Below are positions 25,377 through 36,596 of a stretch of 64,000 bases of DNA, one piece after another. This DNA comes from Azolla caroliniana (lineage: Eukaryota > Polypodiophyta). The notes under the pieces were generated by a model that worked only from the letters and a program-made list of their open reading frames with translations, did not search any database and was not told the DNA's origin. Location of the stretch: the NCBI GenBank assembly GCA_043228905.1, contig JBHGNT010000010.1, positions 17,112,001 to 17,176,000 on the forward strand, read 5' to 3'. The stretch's first letter is position 1; each line of letters starts with the position of its first letter. Position numbers and translations under genes: made by a program.

Positions 25377-26046
25377 ATTTTCGTCCACAAGCGGAAACTC
25401 GAGCAACGAGAGCCAAAGAGTGATGTGCAACGTTGCACACGTACATAATGTATTTGTAATAGTAATAAAGGTATAACGATGATGTGGTTGTACGCACATC
25501 CACGCGAGAGAGAGAGAGAGAGGTACTATGCGGTACATAGGTACCTAGTTGTTTGTGAGGAGGTGGGAGTTAAGGGGCCATCAATCTCACCCCCCCCCCA
25601 AATCAAGGCAAATATCCTCTTTGAATGAAAGGGGATATTTTAGTCTCACTTTTGTAAGCGGTCTGCCCTCCTTGTGCTATAAAAGGAGAGAGAAGGCACC
25701 ATTGTGGGGGTTGCCTATTTTGTGTGAGTAAGGTATACCACTTAGTCGAGGGTTCTACTTCTTCCCATTTCGTTTTAGGGTTAGGGTTTCGGTTAGGGTT
25801 TTCTTCTTGGGTTTTCCTTTAGGGTTTTTCATATAGTCGTTTGGTGCGGCCATGGCGGCCACCATTTGTTGTAATCATTCATTTCTTAATAGAACTTCTT
25901 GTTGAGTATCTTGATTGCATCTTCTTCTTCTATCATAATGTCATATTCGTTCTCTTCTCCTCTTGAGCTAATCTTTCTCCTCCACTCCCTAGTCCAAGAC
26001 CCCCGTGGTCCCGCCCTTCTACACGCACGCGCGTAACAACGCGACA
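25377..26046 (+). repeat. E1 5' LTR (T1-like type)
   Basis: 670 bp, TGTCGTGAAGATTTTC...GCGACA. It shares with T1 the opening, the GTATACCACTTAG and GTTTGGTGCGGCCA strings and the TTTAGGG-like repeats (25,774-25,800). It has a (GA)n run at about 25,504-25,522 and a TATA box GTGCTATAAAAGGAGAG near 25,677. The primer-binding site follows at 26051-26068. Confidence 0.8.
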
Positions 26047-26090
26047 TATTTGGTGAACCCGACGTGAAACAGGCGGCAGAGGAGCAGAAG

Positions 26091-28175
26091 ATGAGGGGTT
26101 CGGATCTTGCAGAGGCCATGGCTTCGGCCGTGGACCGGATAGTGAGCGCGCTCGAGGGCACCAGCGCCCTTGACAGGGCTATTGAGGCGATCGTCGGTAC
26201 GATCGGCCAGTTCAGTGGAAAGGATGCCACGAGTTATTTGGCGTCCTACCGGGCAGAGATGTTGATGAGGGATATTCCGGAAGAGAGGCGTCTTGCCGGA
26301 TTCCCTCGAGTGGCGATGCCAGGCATCCATGCGGAGGTGCTCGAGGTCCGAGCGGAGAGCCGGACTTGGGAAGAGTTCGAAGGACGGCTCTTGGAGAAAT
26401 ACGGGTTGGATGATGCGCTTCGACTTTCGAAGCGGAGCTTCATGGAGTGGGTGGAGTCCCCCAACAAAGGAAGAAATGCGTCGGTACTCCTCCGGGAGTT
26501 TGAGGAACGCTTTGCGCGCCTTTCGGCGCTCGATCGGACTGTTCTGGACACATGTCGTGTCCTACTATTTGTCAAATCGGTTGACACACGGGATCGGGGG
26601 CAAGTTGGCTCCTTACTGGAAACCGAACACGGGCTGACGACCGACTGGGCCGTGGTAAAGAGAGTCTACGGCCGTTTTGACAAACGGTGGGAGTGGGCTA
26701 ATACAGAGGCGACCGGGGCGGGACCTGTCGCAGCAAGGAAGCTCAAACCGATACCGCAGGCACGAAGGGAAGAGACCCGGGAGTGGCTCGAAACCAGTTC
26801 GTCTTCGACCGGCATGATCAGAGGCTCGTCCGGGGGAACAACTCTGGAGGAGTTGACACGAGCGGTAAAGGATCTCCAAATCGCCCAGGTTCGGAGGGAA
26901 GGCGGCGATCAAGCTCGTGACCGACGGCCTCCGGCAGGAAGTAGGTGCATGTGGTGCGACGAGGTCGGCCACATCCAGAAAGACTGCGGGGACTTTATGG
27001 AGGCTTTGAGAAGCCGGGTAGTGTACATGTGGGAGGGTCGGGTGCACACCAGCGATACCCGGAGGGCCCTGAACCGAAACGACAGGAGAGGAGGAATGAA
27101 AAGGCTGATGGAAGAGGCGGCAGCCCGGCACGCGGAGACCGTCCACTACTCAGCATCAGCCGGTATTCGGGTCGGGGGCAGCGGGGTCCGGAAGGAGAAC
27201 AAAGCCGAGTTCTGGCCGACGGTGCTGGAAGGCCTCGCTGGTGCCCGACTAAAGAGAGACGAGGCGGACCGCGCGGAGAAGCGGGTCTAGGAGGTAACCG
27301 GGTGGAGTGACCCGGTCGAAGAAAAGACGGGTTTCGTCGAAGCAGCTTGCCAGAACTACGAGGCTCTGGTTGAAGACAAACGGGTAGGTAAAGACGGAGG
27401 GGCCGGACCCTCACAGAGATACGAAACCCGATTCGGGCCGAAACGGAACGAGGTCGGTGAGTCCAATGCCCGGGATAACCACAAGAAGGGCGGATATCGG
27501 TTGAGCATGGAGATCGAAAGGACCATGGACCTATGAAAGGTCCTGGAAGAACGAATCCTCGACAACAAGGTGGAACTGTCGTTGCGAGAGGTGCTCGGGA
27601 TAACCAAGAAGGAGTTCCACGACTCCATCGTGGACTTGGTGAAGAGGAAGAGGCTATCGACGGAGGTAGAACCGGACAGGCCGGTGGAAGTGCGGACGGC
27701 GCACATAGAGGACATGGCACTGGAAGACGAGTGGGCGGAGAGCCACTATTCGAGGCCACACTGGGCCCGAGCGACCACAGAAACCCCGGTGAAAATCGGA
27801 GATGTTCAGGAACTGGTGGTGGCACTGGTGGACCACGGTTCGGAAATAAACCTGATGTCCATGGACTTCTACAAAAAGGGGAAATGGCCGATCAACACTA
27901 AGCACGGGTGGAAGATACAGGCGGCGACGCGCGCCACCGAGGAACTACACGAGGCCTGCCCAAACGTGCGAGTCAAGATCGGCGACGTCGAAATAGACCA
28001 GCACTTCTTTGTGCAAGAAACGTCCTTGCACCCGGTCATTCTAGGGGAACTGTACATTACGGCGGCGCGAATGGAGACCAAGGTGCTAGACAATGGGTCG
28101 GCTTACGCGAGGGTCAAGAGCCAGGACGGGCGTCATTCGGTCCAGTTCCTGACGGTACGACCCAACCACGAGTGA
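26091..28175 (+). pseudogene. E1 gag-protease
   Basis: It starts MRGSDLAEAMASAVDR. The middle has the Gag-typical RTWEEFEGRLLEKYG and FEERFARLSALDRTVL. The zinc knuckle is CMWCDEVGHIQKDC (Cx2Cx4Hx4C) at about 26,946. The protease active-site segment is VALVDHGSEINLMS at about 27,820, with Asp-His-Gly in place of the usual Asp-Thr/Ser-Gly. In-frame stops lie at 27288 (CGG to TAG), 27534 (CGA to TGA) and 28173 (TGG to TGA) when compared with E4. The structure is clear but the reading frame is broken. Confidence 0.88.
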
Positions 28176-28189
28176 AACTGCGAGTCCCT

Positions 28190-31100
28190 CGGTGGCGAGA
28201 ACTGAGAAGATTTTTAGAGAGGGCTGCCAAGGCGTGGGGCCGCGATAGTCCGGACACTCCGGGAAAACCCCACAAATGTACGATAAAAGCGAAACCAAAG
28301 AATCCTTGTACGATAAGTAGGAAGTTTTGATTCTCCGACAATGGAGGGTGTACGATAGTCGGCGTCGTAGGCCGAGAAAAGACAAGGGCGGAAGAGCGAC
28401 TTCGGGCGTGCGGAGTTCTCGGGCCCAGCGAGGAAATCAACAGAGCCGTGGAGGCGGTCTCCTTCGATGATACCTTGGGAATACTACGAGAGGTGGTCGG
28501 AGAGGGCCTTAAAGAGGACCGGACGATACCGGTTTGTTCAGAAGAGATGTATGAAGTCATCGCGGACTTCAGTCGAGGGCTCGAGTCGGATCGGATGGCC
28601 CGGGTTAACACGAAGTACAAGACTGTGGACCGGAAGGTAAGGCCAGTCGCGGCACCCTTACCGGAGGGCAGCGAGTTGCGAATCGAGGGGGTCGCGTTGG
28701 ACCCCAGTTTACGTGATCCGGCCTGCATAGGATACACCTTCACCGACAGAACGCTACGGGAGCTCAAAATCGGTGGGGGCGGGTTCCTACTGTCGGCGGA
28801 AGAAGACGGGTTTCGGAGAATGCTCGGAAGGCACGGGAAAGCCTTCGCATTCTCGCCGGAAGAAATCGGGTGCGTAGACCCGACAGTCGTGAAGCCGATG
28901 GTGATATTCACGGTACCGCGTGTACCATGGAATCTCAAGCCAATTTCGGTACCGAGAGCTCACATCCCGGAGCTGATGGAGCTATTGAGGCAGAAAGTTA
29001 ATATGGGCATCCTCGAACCGTCGAGTGCCCCGTACTCGAACCGGTGGTTTACTGTACCGAAGAAGAACAGGACGTTGCGCTTCATTCAAGACCTGCAGCC
29101 GGTCAACAGAGTGACCATTTGGAACGTAGGAATCGGACCAACGATAGACGAGTTCGCGGAGGCCTTTGCCGGATGGTCGATCTACTCGGTCGGTGATCTG
29201 TACTTGGGGTACGATCAGTTCCAACTAGCCGTAGAGAGCAGAGACATTACGACGATGCGGACTCCTCTCGGCCTAGTGCGGATGTGCACCCTGCCGCAAG
29301 GAGGGACGAACTCGGTGGCCCACCTGGTGAATGCGATGAACAAGGTGCTGAGGGATTGTATCCCGGACATCACCATGCCATTCTTGGATGACATCCCAAT
29401 CAAGGGATGTCTGGTGGAGGAAAAGGACGAAACGATCAGACCGGACGGATGCTGGAAATTCGTGGCAACACACATTGACGACTGCGAGAGGGTGCTGCAG
29501 AGGCTAGAGGACGCGAGGCTCACCTTCTCCGGGGAAAAATCGGCCTTCGGGCAATCAGAGATCATGGTCGTCGGACATCTATGCGGATCGTATGGCCGGA
29601 AACCGTCTCCAACAAAGGTGGAAGCCATCTCTGCTATGAAGCCCGACTGTAACTCGGTCACGGAGGTACGGAGGTTCTTGGGAGCATGCGCGTTCTACCA
29701 CATATGGATCCCGCATTACGCCCACGTTGCCGAGCCGCTATACGTGTTGCTGAAAAAGGGGCAAAAATTCGAGTGGCGAGACGAGCATACGGAGACGGTG
29801 CGAAAGATGAAGGAGGCTCTTGCTGCGGCTCCGGCACTCCGGAAGGCTGTCTACGAGAAAGGCACTCCCGTCTACATAACGGTAGATACGAGTCCGACCA
29901 GGATCGGATGGGTTGTCAACCAAGAAGACGAGGACGGCATCCGGTTCCCAATCCGGTTCGGCGCGAAGGTCCTCAGCGAGCGACAGCGAGGATACGCCCA
30001 GGTTAAACGCGAACTCTGGGGTATCGTTTCGGCGGTAAAGGCCGATAAAGACTATCTGATTGGGACAGAGGTGATTATCGAGACAGACTGCCTGCCGATT
30101 CTCGGCATGGTTTCCGGATGTGCAACCCCGGACCTGGCGATGCTCAGGTGGATAGCGTACATCAAGTCCCTGGATCCGGAAATACGACACATTTCCGGGA
30201 AAGACAATGCAATGGCCGACATGCTTTCGAGGGCGCGATTCAACGACGAGGGCGGCATGGTTTCGGATGACAAGGAAGTCGGCGTAGACTTCTTCGAGGC
30301 GGCTTACGTAAGAACCGAGGGGGGGAGCACTCCGGCGCTTAACGATTTCAACGAGAGCAAGTACGATGGGGAGTGGCTGCAGATTGGGGGATTCTTAAGG
30401 ACAATGATGCCGGACGTATCGTGGACAAGGGACGAGGCCAACCGGATCCGGAAGAAAGCATACCGGTTCTTTCTCCGGGACGGATACTTGTGGAAGCACC
30501 CGAAGAAGAGGAACGACATCCCACTCCGAGTAGTGGCGACAAAGGAGGAACAGGAGGAATTGCTGAAGGCCTACCACGACAGCCCTGGGCTGGGCATCGT
30601 GGGATGTGGGCTACGTTCGAGAAGCTGAAGGGGAAGTACTGGTGGCCGGGACTGTACCGGGACGTGCATCGGTTCGTGACAACTTGTGACAGCTGTCAAG
30701 TGCACTCCATAGTCCGACATCGAGACGAGCTTCACCCCACATACCCTCCGGCCATCCACTTCAAATGGATGATAGATTTGGTGACGATGCCGATGGGCGT
30801 AGGGCAGATGCGATATCTGGTGCTGGCCCGGGAGGACCTGACGAACCAGGTGGAAGGCTGAGCCCTACAGAACAAAATGACCGTGGCCGTGTGTCGGTTC
30901 CTGATCGAGGACGTGATATGCCAGTACGGGTGCGTCGGAAAGATCGTGGCTGACCGCGGGGAGTTGGACGCCGAAGAGGCCGAGGAGCTGTTCAACCGGT
31001 TTGGGGTCAAGCTCTCGCTCACCACAGCGTACAATCCGGAGGCAAACGGGAAGGTAGAGCGCGGGCACGGGCCAATCGTCAAAGCGCTAGTCCGGGCATG

Positions 31101-31794
31101 CGGAGACCAGGTCGGGAACTGGCCACGGTTGTTACCTTACGCCTTGTGGGCGGACCGGACAATGCACAGTTCGGTAACCGGGTTCATGCCGTCAGAGCTC
31201 ATGTTCGGACAGAAGCCGATCATGCCGATGGAACGGACGATCTCCTCTTGGGCGACAGTAGACTGGAGTGACGAAATGAGTCGGGAAGAACTGCTAGCGG
31301 CGCGTATACGGCAGCTCGAGCGGAGGCCAGAGGACGTGGAACGAGCGGCGGAGAGACTTCGGGCGGCGAGGATGAAGAACAAAGCCCGGTTCGACCGGAC
31401 GCACCGGCTCCGACCGAAGAAAATCGAAGAAGGCGACTGGGTGCTAGTTTACGACAGCAGCCTCGACAACCAGCACCGAGCAACACGGAAGTTCGCGAAG
31501 CGATGGTTCGGGCCTTACGTGGTAATGAGCGCCAACGACAACGGGACGTATCACCTGGCGGAACTCGACGGTACGAGGATGGCGATGCCGGTAGCAGGGA
31601 AGCAGGTCAAAGTGTTCCAGAAACGCCACGACGACGAACCGGATCTAAGAGGCTTGGACAGCGAAGACGAACAGTCCGAAATGGAGGGCGAACCGATGGA
31701 CGAAGAAACGGGACCCAGACCGGTTTTCTCCAACCAGAAACCAAATTTGGCACATACCGGTGGATGCGCGGTTAGGTGGGGGCGGATGTCGTGA
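28190..31794 (+). pseudogene. E1 pol: reverse transcriptase, RNase H, integrase
   Basis: It is read in the -1 frame relative to gag-protease, entering at a GATTTTTAG site. Reverse transcriptase: IYSVGDLYLGYDQFQLAV and the catalytic MPFLDDIPIKG (Phe-Leu-Asp-Asp). RNase H: ITVDTSPTRIGW, VIIETD and HISGKDNAMADMLSR. Integrase: a His-His-Cys-Cys finger ending CDSCQ, Asp in IDLVTMPMG, Asp in ADRGELD and Glu in GKVERGHG. A GPY/F-type end (RWFGPYVV) closes it; there is no chromodomain. A stop at 28328, a 1-bp deletion near 30,585 and a TGA at 30859 (CGA to TGA) break the frame. Confidence 0.88.
31775..31786 (+). promoter_or_regulatory. E1 polypurine tract
   Basis: GGTGGGGGCGGA directly abuts the 3' LTR. 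The same string stands before the LTR in E3 and the E2 3' end, with small variants in E4, R1 and T1. It is the expected plus-strand primer for reverse transcription. Confidence 0.8.
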
Positions 31795-32434
31795 AGAAAA
31801 CCGTCCCTTGGCGCAATCGGTGAATAGCACACGTGAACCGGCCGTTCACGTGTGCGCACCCTTAATGTATATAATAGAGAATTAGGTACAGAGAGAGATC
31901 CGGGGTAGTTAGATTCGGTAGGTAGGAAGTAAATGAGGGAGACGGCTCCCTTCTAGACGCTATAAAGGAGAGGGAGACGCAAGGAGAAGGGATCGCGCAT
32001 TGAGGAGGAGGAAGTGTTGTCGGACCGGAACCGAACGCTTCTCCTCTGTCTGTTCTCTATTGCTCTTCTCTGCAGGTTTCGGGAGGCTCGCGCTGCTTCG
32101 AGGAACACCCATGTGCTTCCGGAAGCACCTCCATCCTATCCCCATTTCGTGCGCAGACGAACAGGCATCGGCATCTGTTCGCCGGCCTGTTCGGTTGTAG
32201 CCGCTCGCGTGTTCTGCTATGTACTTGTTATTCGTTAATATACAAACACTTGTCTCTCCCTGTCTCTGTGTCCATTCGCATCTTCTGTGTTGACGGGCCA
32301 CGCCCCTGCGTTTCTTTGCTCATACGTGACCGGGCGTCTCTCTCCTTCTCTTTCCCCTTCTATCACCTGCTCTTCGGTTCAAGACCCCGGTGGTCCCGCC
32401 TCGTTTCTCCACGCACACGTGTAGTAACGCGACA
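31787..32434 (+). repeat. E1 3' LTR (E3-like type)
   Basis: 648 bp, TGTCGTGAAGAAAACCGTCC...AACGCGACA. It closely resembles the E3 LTR (reverse strand, 44903-45551). It has a TATA box GCTATAAAGGAGAGGG near 31,960. It is unlike the E1 5' LTR except at the extreme ends. Confidence 0.85.
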
Positions 32435-33429
32435 ACGCTCCACCATTCGAATGCACCTAGCTGAAAACGTCTACTTTAGCATGACAAAAGAGACGACAAT
32501 GTTCTCATTATGGGAGAAGCTACAAGCCATGTACGAGAAAAATTCCTCATCTTCAAAACTAATATTGATCAAACAACTGTTCAACATGAAGATGAGAGAA
32601 ACCGATCCGGCTACTTCTCACATCAACAACTTCAACCGGGTGTTGTCATAACTCTCCTCACAAGGGATCAACTTCGAAGAAGAAGTGAAAGCCCTTGCCC
32701 TCCTATCTAGCTTGCCTGCGAGTTGGGAGGTATTCTGCACGACATACGCCAATAGTCGACCGATCCTAAATTTGGATGAGATGAACGGCCAAGTCCTCAC
32801 CGAGGACAATCCGCAAAAATCAATGGGACTTACCATCGATGAATCGGCAGAAGCCCGTCACTCAACCGAGTCGTTCGACCGATATAGTCGAACGAGAGAA
32901 CAAGCTGACAGAATTGGTCGGAATACCAACCGATCAAAAACTAGGGGAGACCGACAACGGTCAAAGTCGGGAATGGGCCGATCAAGCGAATTCTGCACAC
33001 ACTGCTGGAAAGTTGGCCAAAATGTTTTAGACTGTTGGTCAATCAAGAGGAAAGAGAGTGGTCGGCGATCCAAGCGAAATCCAGGCCGACTCGACTCAAA
33101 CCACTAATGTTCTTGCCTTTTTTTCTATTTGACGATGGAGTCAAATCTATGCTTAGAGGAATGGGGCTCAATCCAACCTTAGCATCATTGGACCTCTCAA
33201 GAGGATCATTCTTATCCAAATTCACATGAAATAAAAATGTGGGGAACATTTGTTTTAGTTATGCAAAGTTCAAAGCACTTGAAACATTGTTTTGAGGCTC
33301 ATAAACTGTATACATTTGATGGTCACAACCTTATATACAAGTGTATATTGTTTGCAAGACAACCTCCATAACGAGAAGTACCATGTTGTACAACTACTTG
33401 TACCCATTAGTGGTGATCAATCCATAAGG

Positions 33430-33766
33430 GGTCGTGAACGTAGCGGAAAAGACCGACCCAAACTTATGGCATGGCCAACTCGATCGGTTGATGGTGGTCG
33501 GCTACATGCCTAAACTCCAAGCAAAGAAGAACTTATGCGAGCATTGTCGATCTGCGAAACAGACCCGAAGTCCGCACTCTCTCCACTACGAGACAGTACG
33601 ACAACCCCTAGAGCTCGTGCACACAGATATATGTGGGCCCATGCCAGAGCGATCACTAAGAGGCTCCCGGTACTTCATCACCTTTGTAGATGAATGTACA
33701 CGAAAGGTCTGGGCCTACTCGATTACGTCCAAAGACAAAGCACTCGAGGTCTTCACTCGGTGAACA
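33430..33766 (+). pseudogene. Copia pre-integrase and integrase start
   Basis: It encodes a decayed GAG-pre-integrase finger (NLWHGQLDRL ... CEHCRSAKQTR) and the start of the integrase core, PLELVHTDICGPM (first catalytic Asp) and SRYFITFVDECTRKVWAY. It breaks off after LEVFTR, where the sequence changes to R1 Gypsy integrase. The rest of the Copia pol is absent. Confidence 0.85.
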
Positions 33767-33769
33767 TCT

Positions 33770-34700
33770 AGGTCGGTATGGGTGTGTCCGGAAGATTGTG
33801 ACCGACCGAGGGGAGCTGGACACGCAAGAAGCCAAGGAGCTATTCGAGCGACTAGCGGTCAAGCTTTCCCTCATGACGGCATACAATCCGGAGGCTAACA
33901 GGAAAGTTGAACACGAACACAGGCCGATCGTGAGAGCATGCGACAGACGAGTTGGAAATTGGCCGAGACTTCTTCCATATGCTTTGTGGGTTGACCGAAC
34001 TATGCACAGTTCAGTAACCGGATACATGCCAACGAAACTTATGTTTGGATAGAAGCCGATCATGCCAATAGAGAGAACAATAACATCATGCTGACAGATG
34101 AGTTGGAAATTGGCCAAGACTTCTTCCATATGCTTTGTGGGTTAACCAAACTATGCACAGTTCGGTAACCGGATACATGCCAATGGAACTTATGTTTGGA
34201 TAGAACCCAATCATGCCGATAAAGTGAACGATAACATCATGGATGTCGGTCGACTGGTCGGACGAGATGAGTTGGGAGGAGCTGCTAGTAGCATGGATAC
34301 GCCAACTCGAATGAAGACTGGAGAACGTCGAATGACTGAAAGAACAGGTGAAAAAGGTGTGGATGAAGAACAAAGGACGGTTCGACCAGACACACCGATT
34401 GTGGCCAAGGAAGATCGAGGAAGGCGACTTGGTGTTCGTCTATGACAACAACCTCTACAACCAGCACCGGTTGACCCAGAAGTTTGCAAGACGGTGGTTC
34501 GGGCAGCAATGACAATGCGACTTACCACCTTGCGGAGCTCAACAGAACGAGGACCACGATACTAGTTATAGGAAATGGATAGAGGCCTTTAAGAAACAAT
34601 ACAAACCTGAACTGAAGCCGGAGATGGGAGACGAGACTGAAGGGTTGGACAAAGACTAGACTGGAGACAGATCGGACGAAGATTAGTAGTAGCAAAACCA
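33770..34700 (+). pseudogene. R1 integrase end, with an internal duplication
   Basis: It resumes R1 pol with RYGCVRKIVTDRGELD and AYNPEANRKVEHEH (the Arg-Gly and Gly residues of the family are changed). A block of about 143 bp (33,948-34,089) is repeated in tandem at 34,090-34,230 with about 10 percent divergence. The C-terminal part continues in broken frames with the remnant of RWFG(P). Not functional. Confidence 0.8.
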
Positions 34701-34761
34701 GAACCCCCACTGCTTCACTACTCAGCACATGCCGGAGGATGTGCGGTTTGGTAGGGGTGGA

Positions 34762-35723
34762 TGTCATCAGGGATTCCGGCCTCGGGGAGAAAGGGAGTCA
34801 CATGTGTGTGAATGGAGATGTGCAAGGATGCACATGAACAAGGCTTAATGCACATATAAACATATGTAAATATCGACAAAGACAAGTAAATATAGGTATA
34901 ATATTTATAAGTACTAGGTAGAGTAGTTAATGGGTGCTTTAATGGCCCATAGAAAGAGAGGAATAATAGGATATGATGTGAGAGAGAATCAAGGAAGAAT
35001 TGCTGACAGAAAATGGTTGCCATTAAGCATGATGTAACCGCAACCACTTGTGCTATAAAAGGGGAGGTTTTGAACTATTGTAGGGATCCATCGTTTTGGA
35101 GAGAGAAGTGTTGTCGGTTTGAGATCTAGAGCTCTATCGTTCTCCCTGTTTTGCTCTATATTGATTTGGAAGGGAGGTGAGGCCTCTACTCGCGTAAGAA
35201 GCCTGTGTGCTCCCGACCAAAGGCTCATCGTTCTGTGTGTGTGTGTGTGTGTGTGTAGAGCTTGAAGCTCTATTACCGGCCGAGTCCAGTTGTATTTCTC
35301 TCTGTTTTAAGTCAATCCATTATCTTTGTTGCTTCCGCATTCTTTGTGTCATCGTGTGTCTCTTTGCTTTTGCTTACGCTCTTAACTCTGGTTCCTTCCA
35401 TTTGCGTGCTTATCTAAGCCTTCAAGACCGCACACTCATTGTTCGGTATCCGGCAACAGGTCCGGAATAATTCATGTATTCGAGCCTATGTGTTCATCAT
35501 CCGGTATCAGGCAACAGGTTCAGAATGGTTCACACACCCGAGCCCATGCGTTCGTGATCTAGAGTCCGACGATAGGTCCGAATCAGTTGCATGCCTGAAC
35601 CCGCGTGTTGGTAACGATATCTTGCAAGCGATCCGGAAAGCACCTCTCTCCCTTTCCCCTCTCTATCGGGCTCCTTGGTACAAGACCCCCCTATCCGACA
35701 AGTACCCGCGGAATACCGTGACA
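34762..35723 (+). repeat. R1 3' LTR
   Basis: 962 bp, TGTCATCAGG...ACCGTGACA, preceded by the purine tract GTAGGGGTGGA. It has a TATA box GCTATAAAAGGGGAGG near 35,050 and a (GT)n run at about 35,235-35,255. Near the end are about three 56-bp degenerate repeats (35,436-35,590), as in the 5' LTR. The next bases are CTGT, which fits a decayed N-CG-N duplication. Confidence 0.85.
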
Positions 35724-36596
35724 CTGTGGTGTAGGATTACCTACTGAGAGAGTGTATGAGACACAATATTACGGTAGTTGTACATAATATGAGGGCTTGA
35801 CCAAACTGATTAGAGAGGGTTTTGAATTATAATAGATTATAGAGACCAAGGTGGCTATGAATTAAGGAAAACAACATAAGAAATTAAGCGGGATTAGGAG
35901 ATGAAGAAGCATATAAACATATATATGGCTTATAATTTATAAATAAATAAGAAACTTTAAAGAGGATGGTTACAACCATGTAGAGAAAGCAAAAGAAAAA
36001 TTTAAAATATAGAAGTCATCAACCTAGTATAATTAAGGGTGATTTCCTCTACAAACGTTAATGATGCACATCCACCTCCCTTCAAACAGAAATTACTCTG
36101 AGGTTGTAGATTTGTTTTCCTTAAAATTTCCATTAGTTGTAAGTCTCCAAAAGATAAAGATTTTGATATATTACACGTCCAAAACAGAGCTCATACGACC
36201 TTTGTAGAATTGTTTGAAGTTTTTAGATCTGTCATCGGACCTGTCGACCTTTGTAGAGTTGTTTGAATTTAGCATGTAAGGGCTTGTTGGAATCGCCTTT
36301 TAACAAGGATATACAATAATTAGAGAGAATACAAATATATAAAGAGAAATGACGTAATTAAGGCGACTGATGAACTTCCACAAAACAACTCTATTCTCTT
36401 GAAATTCTTCAACTTCAACAACAATTTTAATCACAATTGATTCTACAATTGGATAACAACATCAGTATATAAACCACTAATATTGATTAGAATGAAAACT
36501 AATACAATAAAACACTCGCCTCTAGCTTCCCGCCACTAACTTTTAACTTCTGGCCTCTAGCTTCTCATTTTTTATAGTGCTTCCTTCCTCATACGT
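35724..36596. other. Spacer between the two nests
   Basis: AT-rich DNA without ORFs of note. The phrase 'cgacctttgtagagttgtttgaa' appears twice in variant form near 36,200-36,270. This is probably the original genomic sequence between the R1 and E2 insertions. Confidence 0.6.

Larger units (their letters stand above)
25377..32434 (+). mobile_element. E1: Gypsy element with mismatched LTRs
   Basis: 7058 bp inserted in Copia gag with the perfect 4-bp duplication ACGC (25373-25376 and 32435-32438). It has gag, protease, reverse transcriptase, RNase H and integrase in Ty3/Gypsy order and no chromodomain. The 5' LTR resembles the T1 type, whereas the 3' LTR is nearly the same type as that of E3; the two share only their ends. 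Coding parts carry several stops and one frameshift, so it cannot move by itself now. Confidence 0.88.
25184..33110 (+). pseudogene. Copia gag (25184-25376 joined to 32439-33110)
   Basis: The N terminus MASTSGTVVEIQKFDY plus NFALWKEMMQDVLI is typical of Copia Gag. After the E1 insertion the frame resumes exactly (TIRMHLAENVYFSMTK, LWEKLQAMYEK), with a UBN2-type Gag domain. A TAA at 32649-32651 stands where a Gln codon is expected (CAA to TAA). The knuckle CTHCWKVGQNVLDC has Gln in place of the zinc-binding His. Only one copy of the 4-bp duplication (32435-32438) should be removed to restore the frame. Not functional. Confidence 0.85.
24771..33766 (+). mobile_element. Ty1/Copia element, 3'-truncated and split by E1
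   Basis: It is inserted in the RNase H region of R1. Its parts are a 5' LTR (24771-25077), a primer-binding site TGGTATCAAAG at 25080 (initiator Met tRNA type), a leader, gag from 25184 interrupted at 25377 by E1, gag continued at 32435, and pol up to the integrase start. It stops near 33,766-33,771, where R1 integrase begins. Reverse transcriptase, RNase H and the 3' LTR are missing, so a deletion joined Copia and R1. Confidence 0.85.
22230..35723 (+). mobile_element. R1: outer Gypsy element of the first nest
   Basis: R1 is the host of all insertions between 23.1 and 33.8 kb. Its parts are a 5'-truncated LTR (22230-22948), primer-binding site (22953-22970), gag (22993-24685 with a solo LTR inside), a scrap of RNase H (24686-24770), then, after the Copia insertion, the integrase end (33,770-34,700), purine tract (34750-34761) and 3' LTR (34762-35723). 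The two LTRs match over about 700 bp, which shows that both belong to one element. The pol region between RNase H and the integrase core is lost together with the 3' half of the Copia element. All ORFs are broken. Confidence 0.8.

Noticed and set aside
26995-27825. 276-codon ORF on the - strand, and similar long - strand ORFs in E1 and E4
   Set aside because: They mirror the GC-rich gag-pol coding strand; the translations are Pro/Arg/Ser-rich with no family features.
33430-34050. A functional Copia-Gypsy hybrid integrase gene
   Set aside because: The frames on both sides carry stops, and the join fits a deletion between two nested elements.
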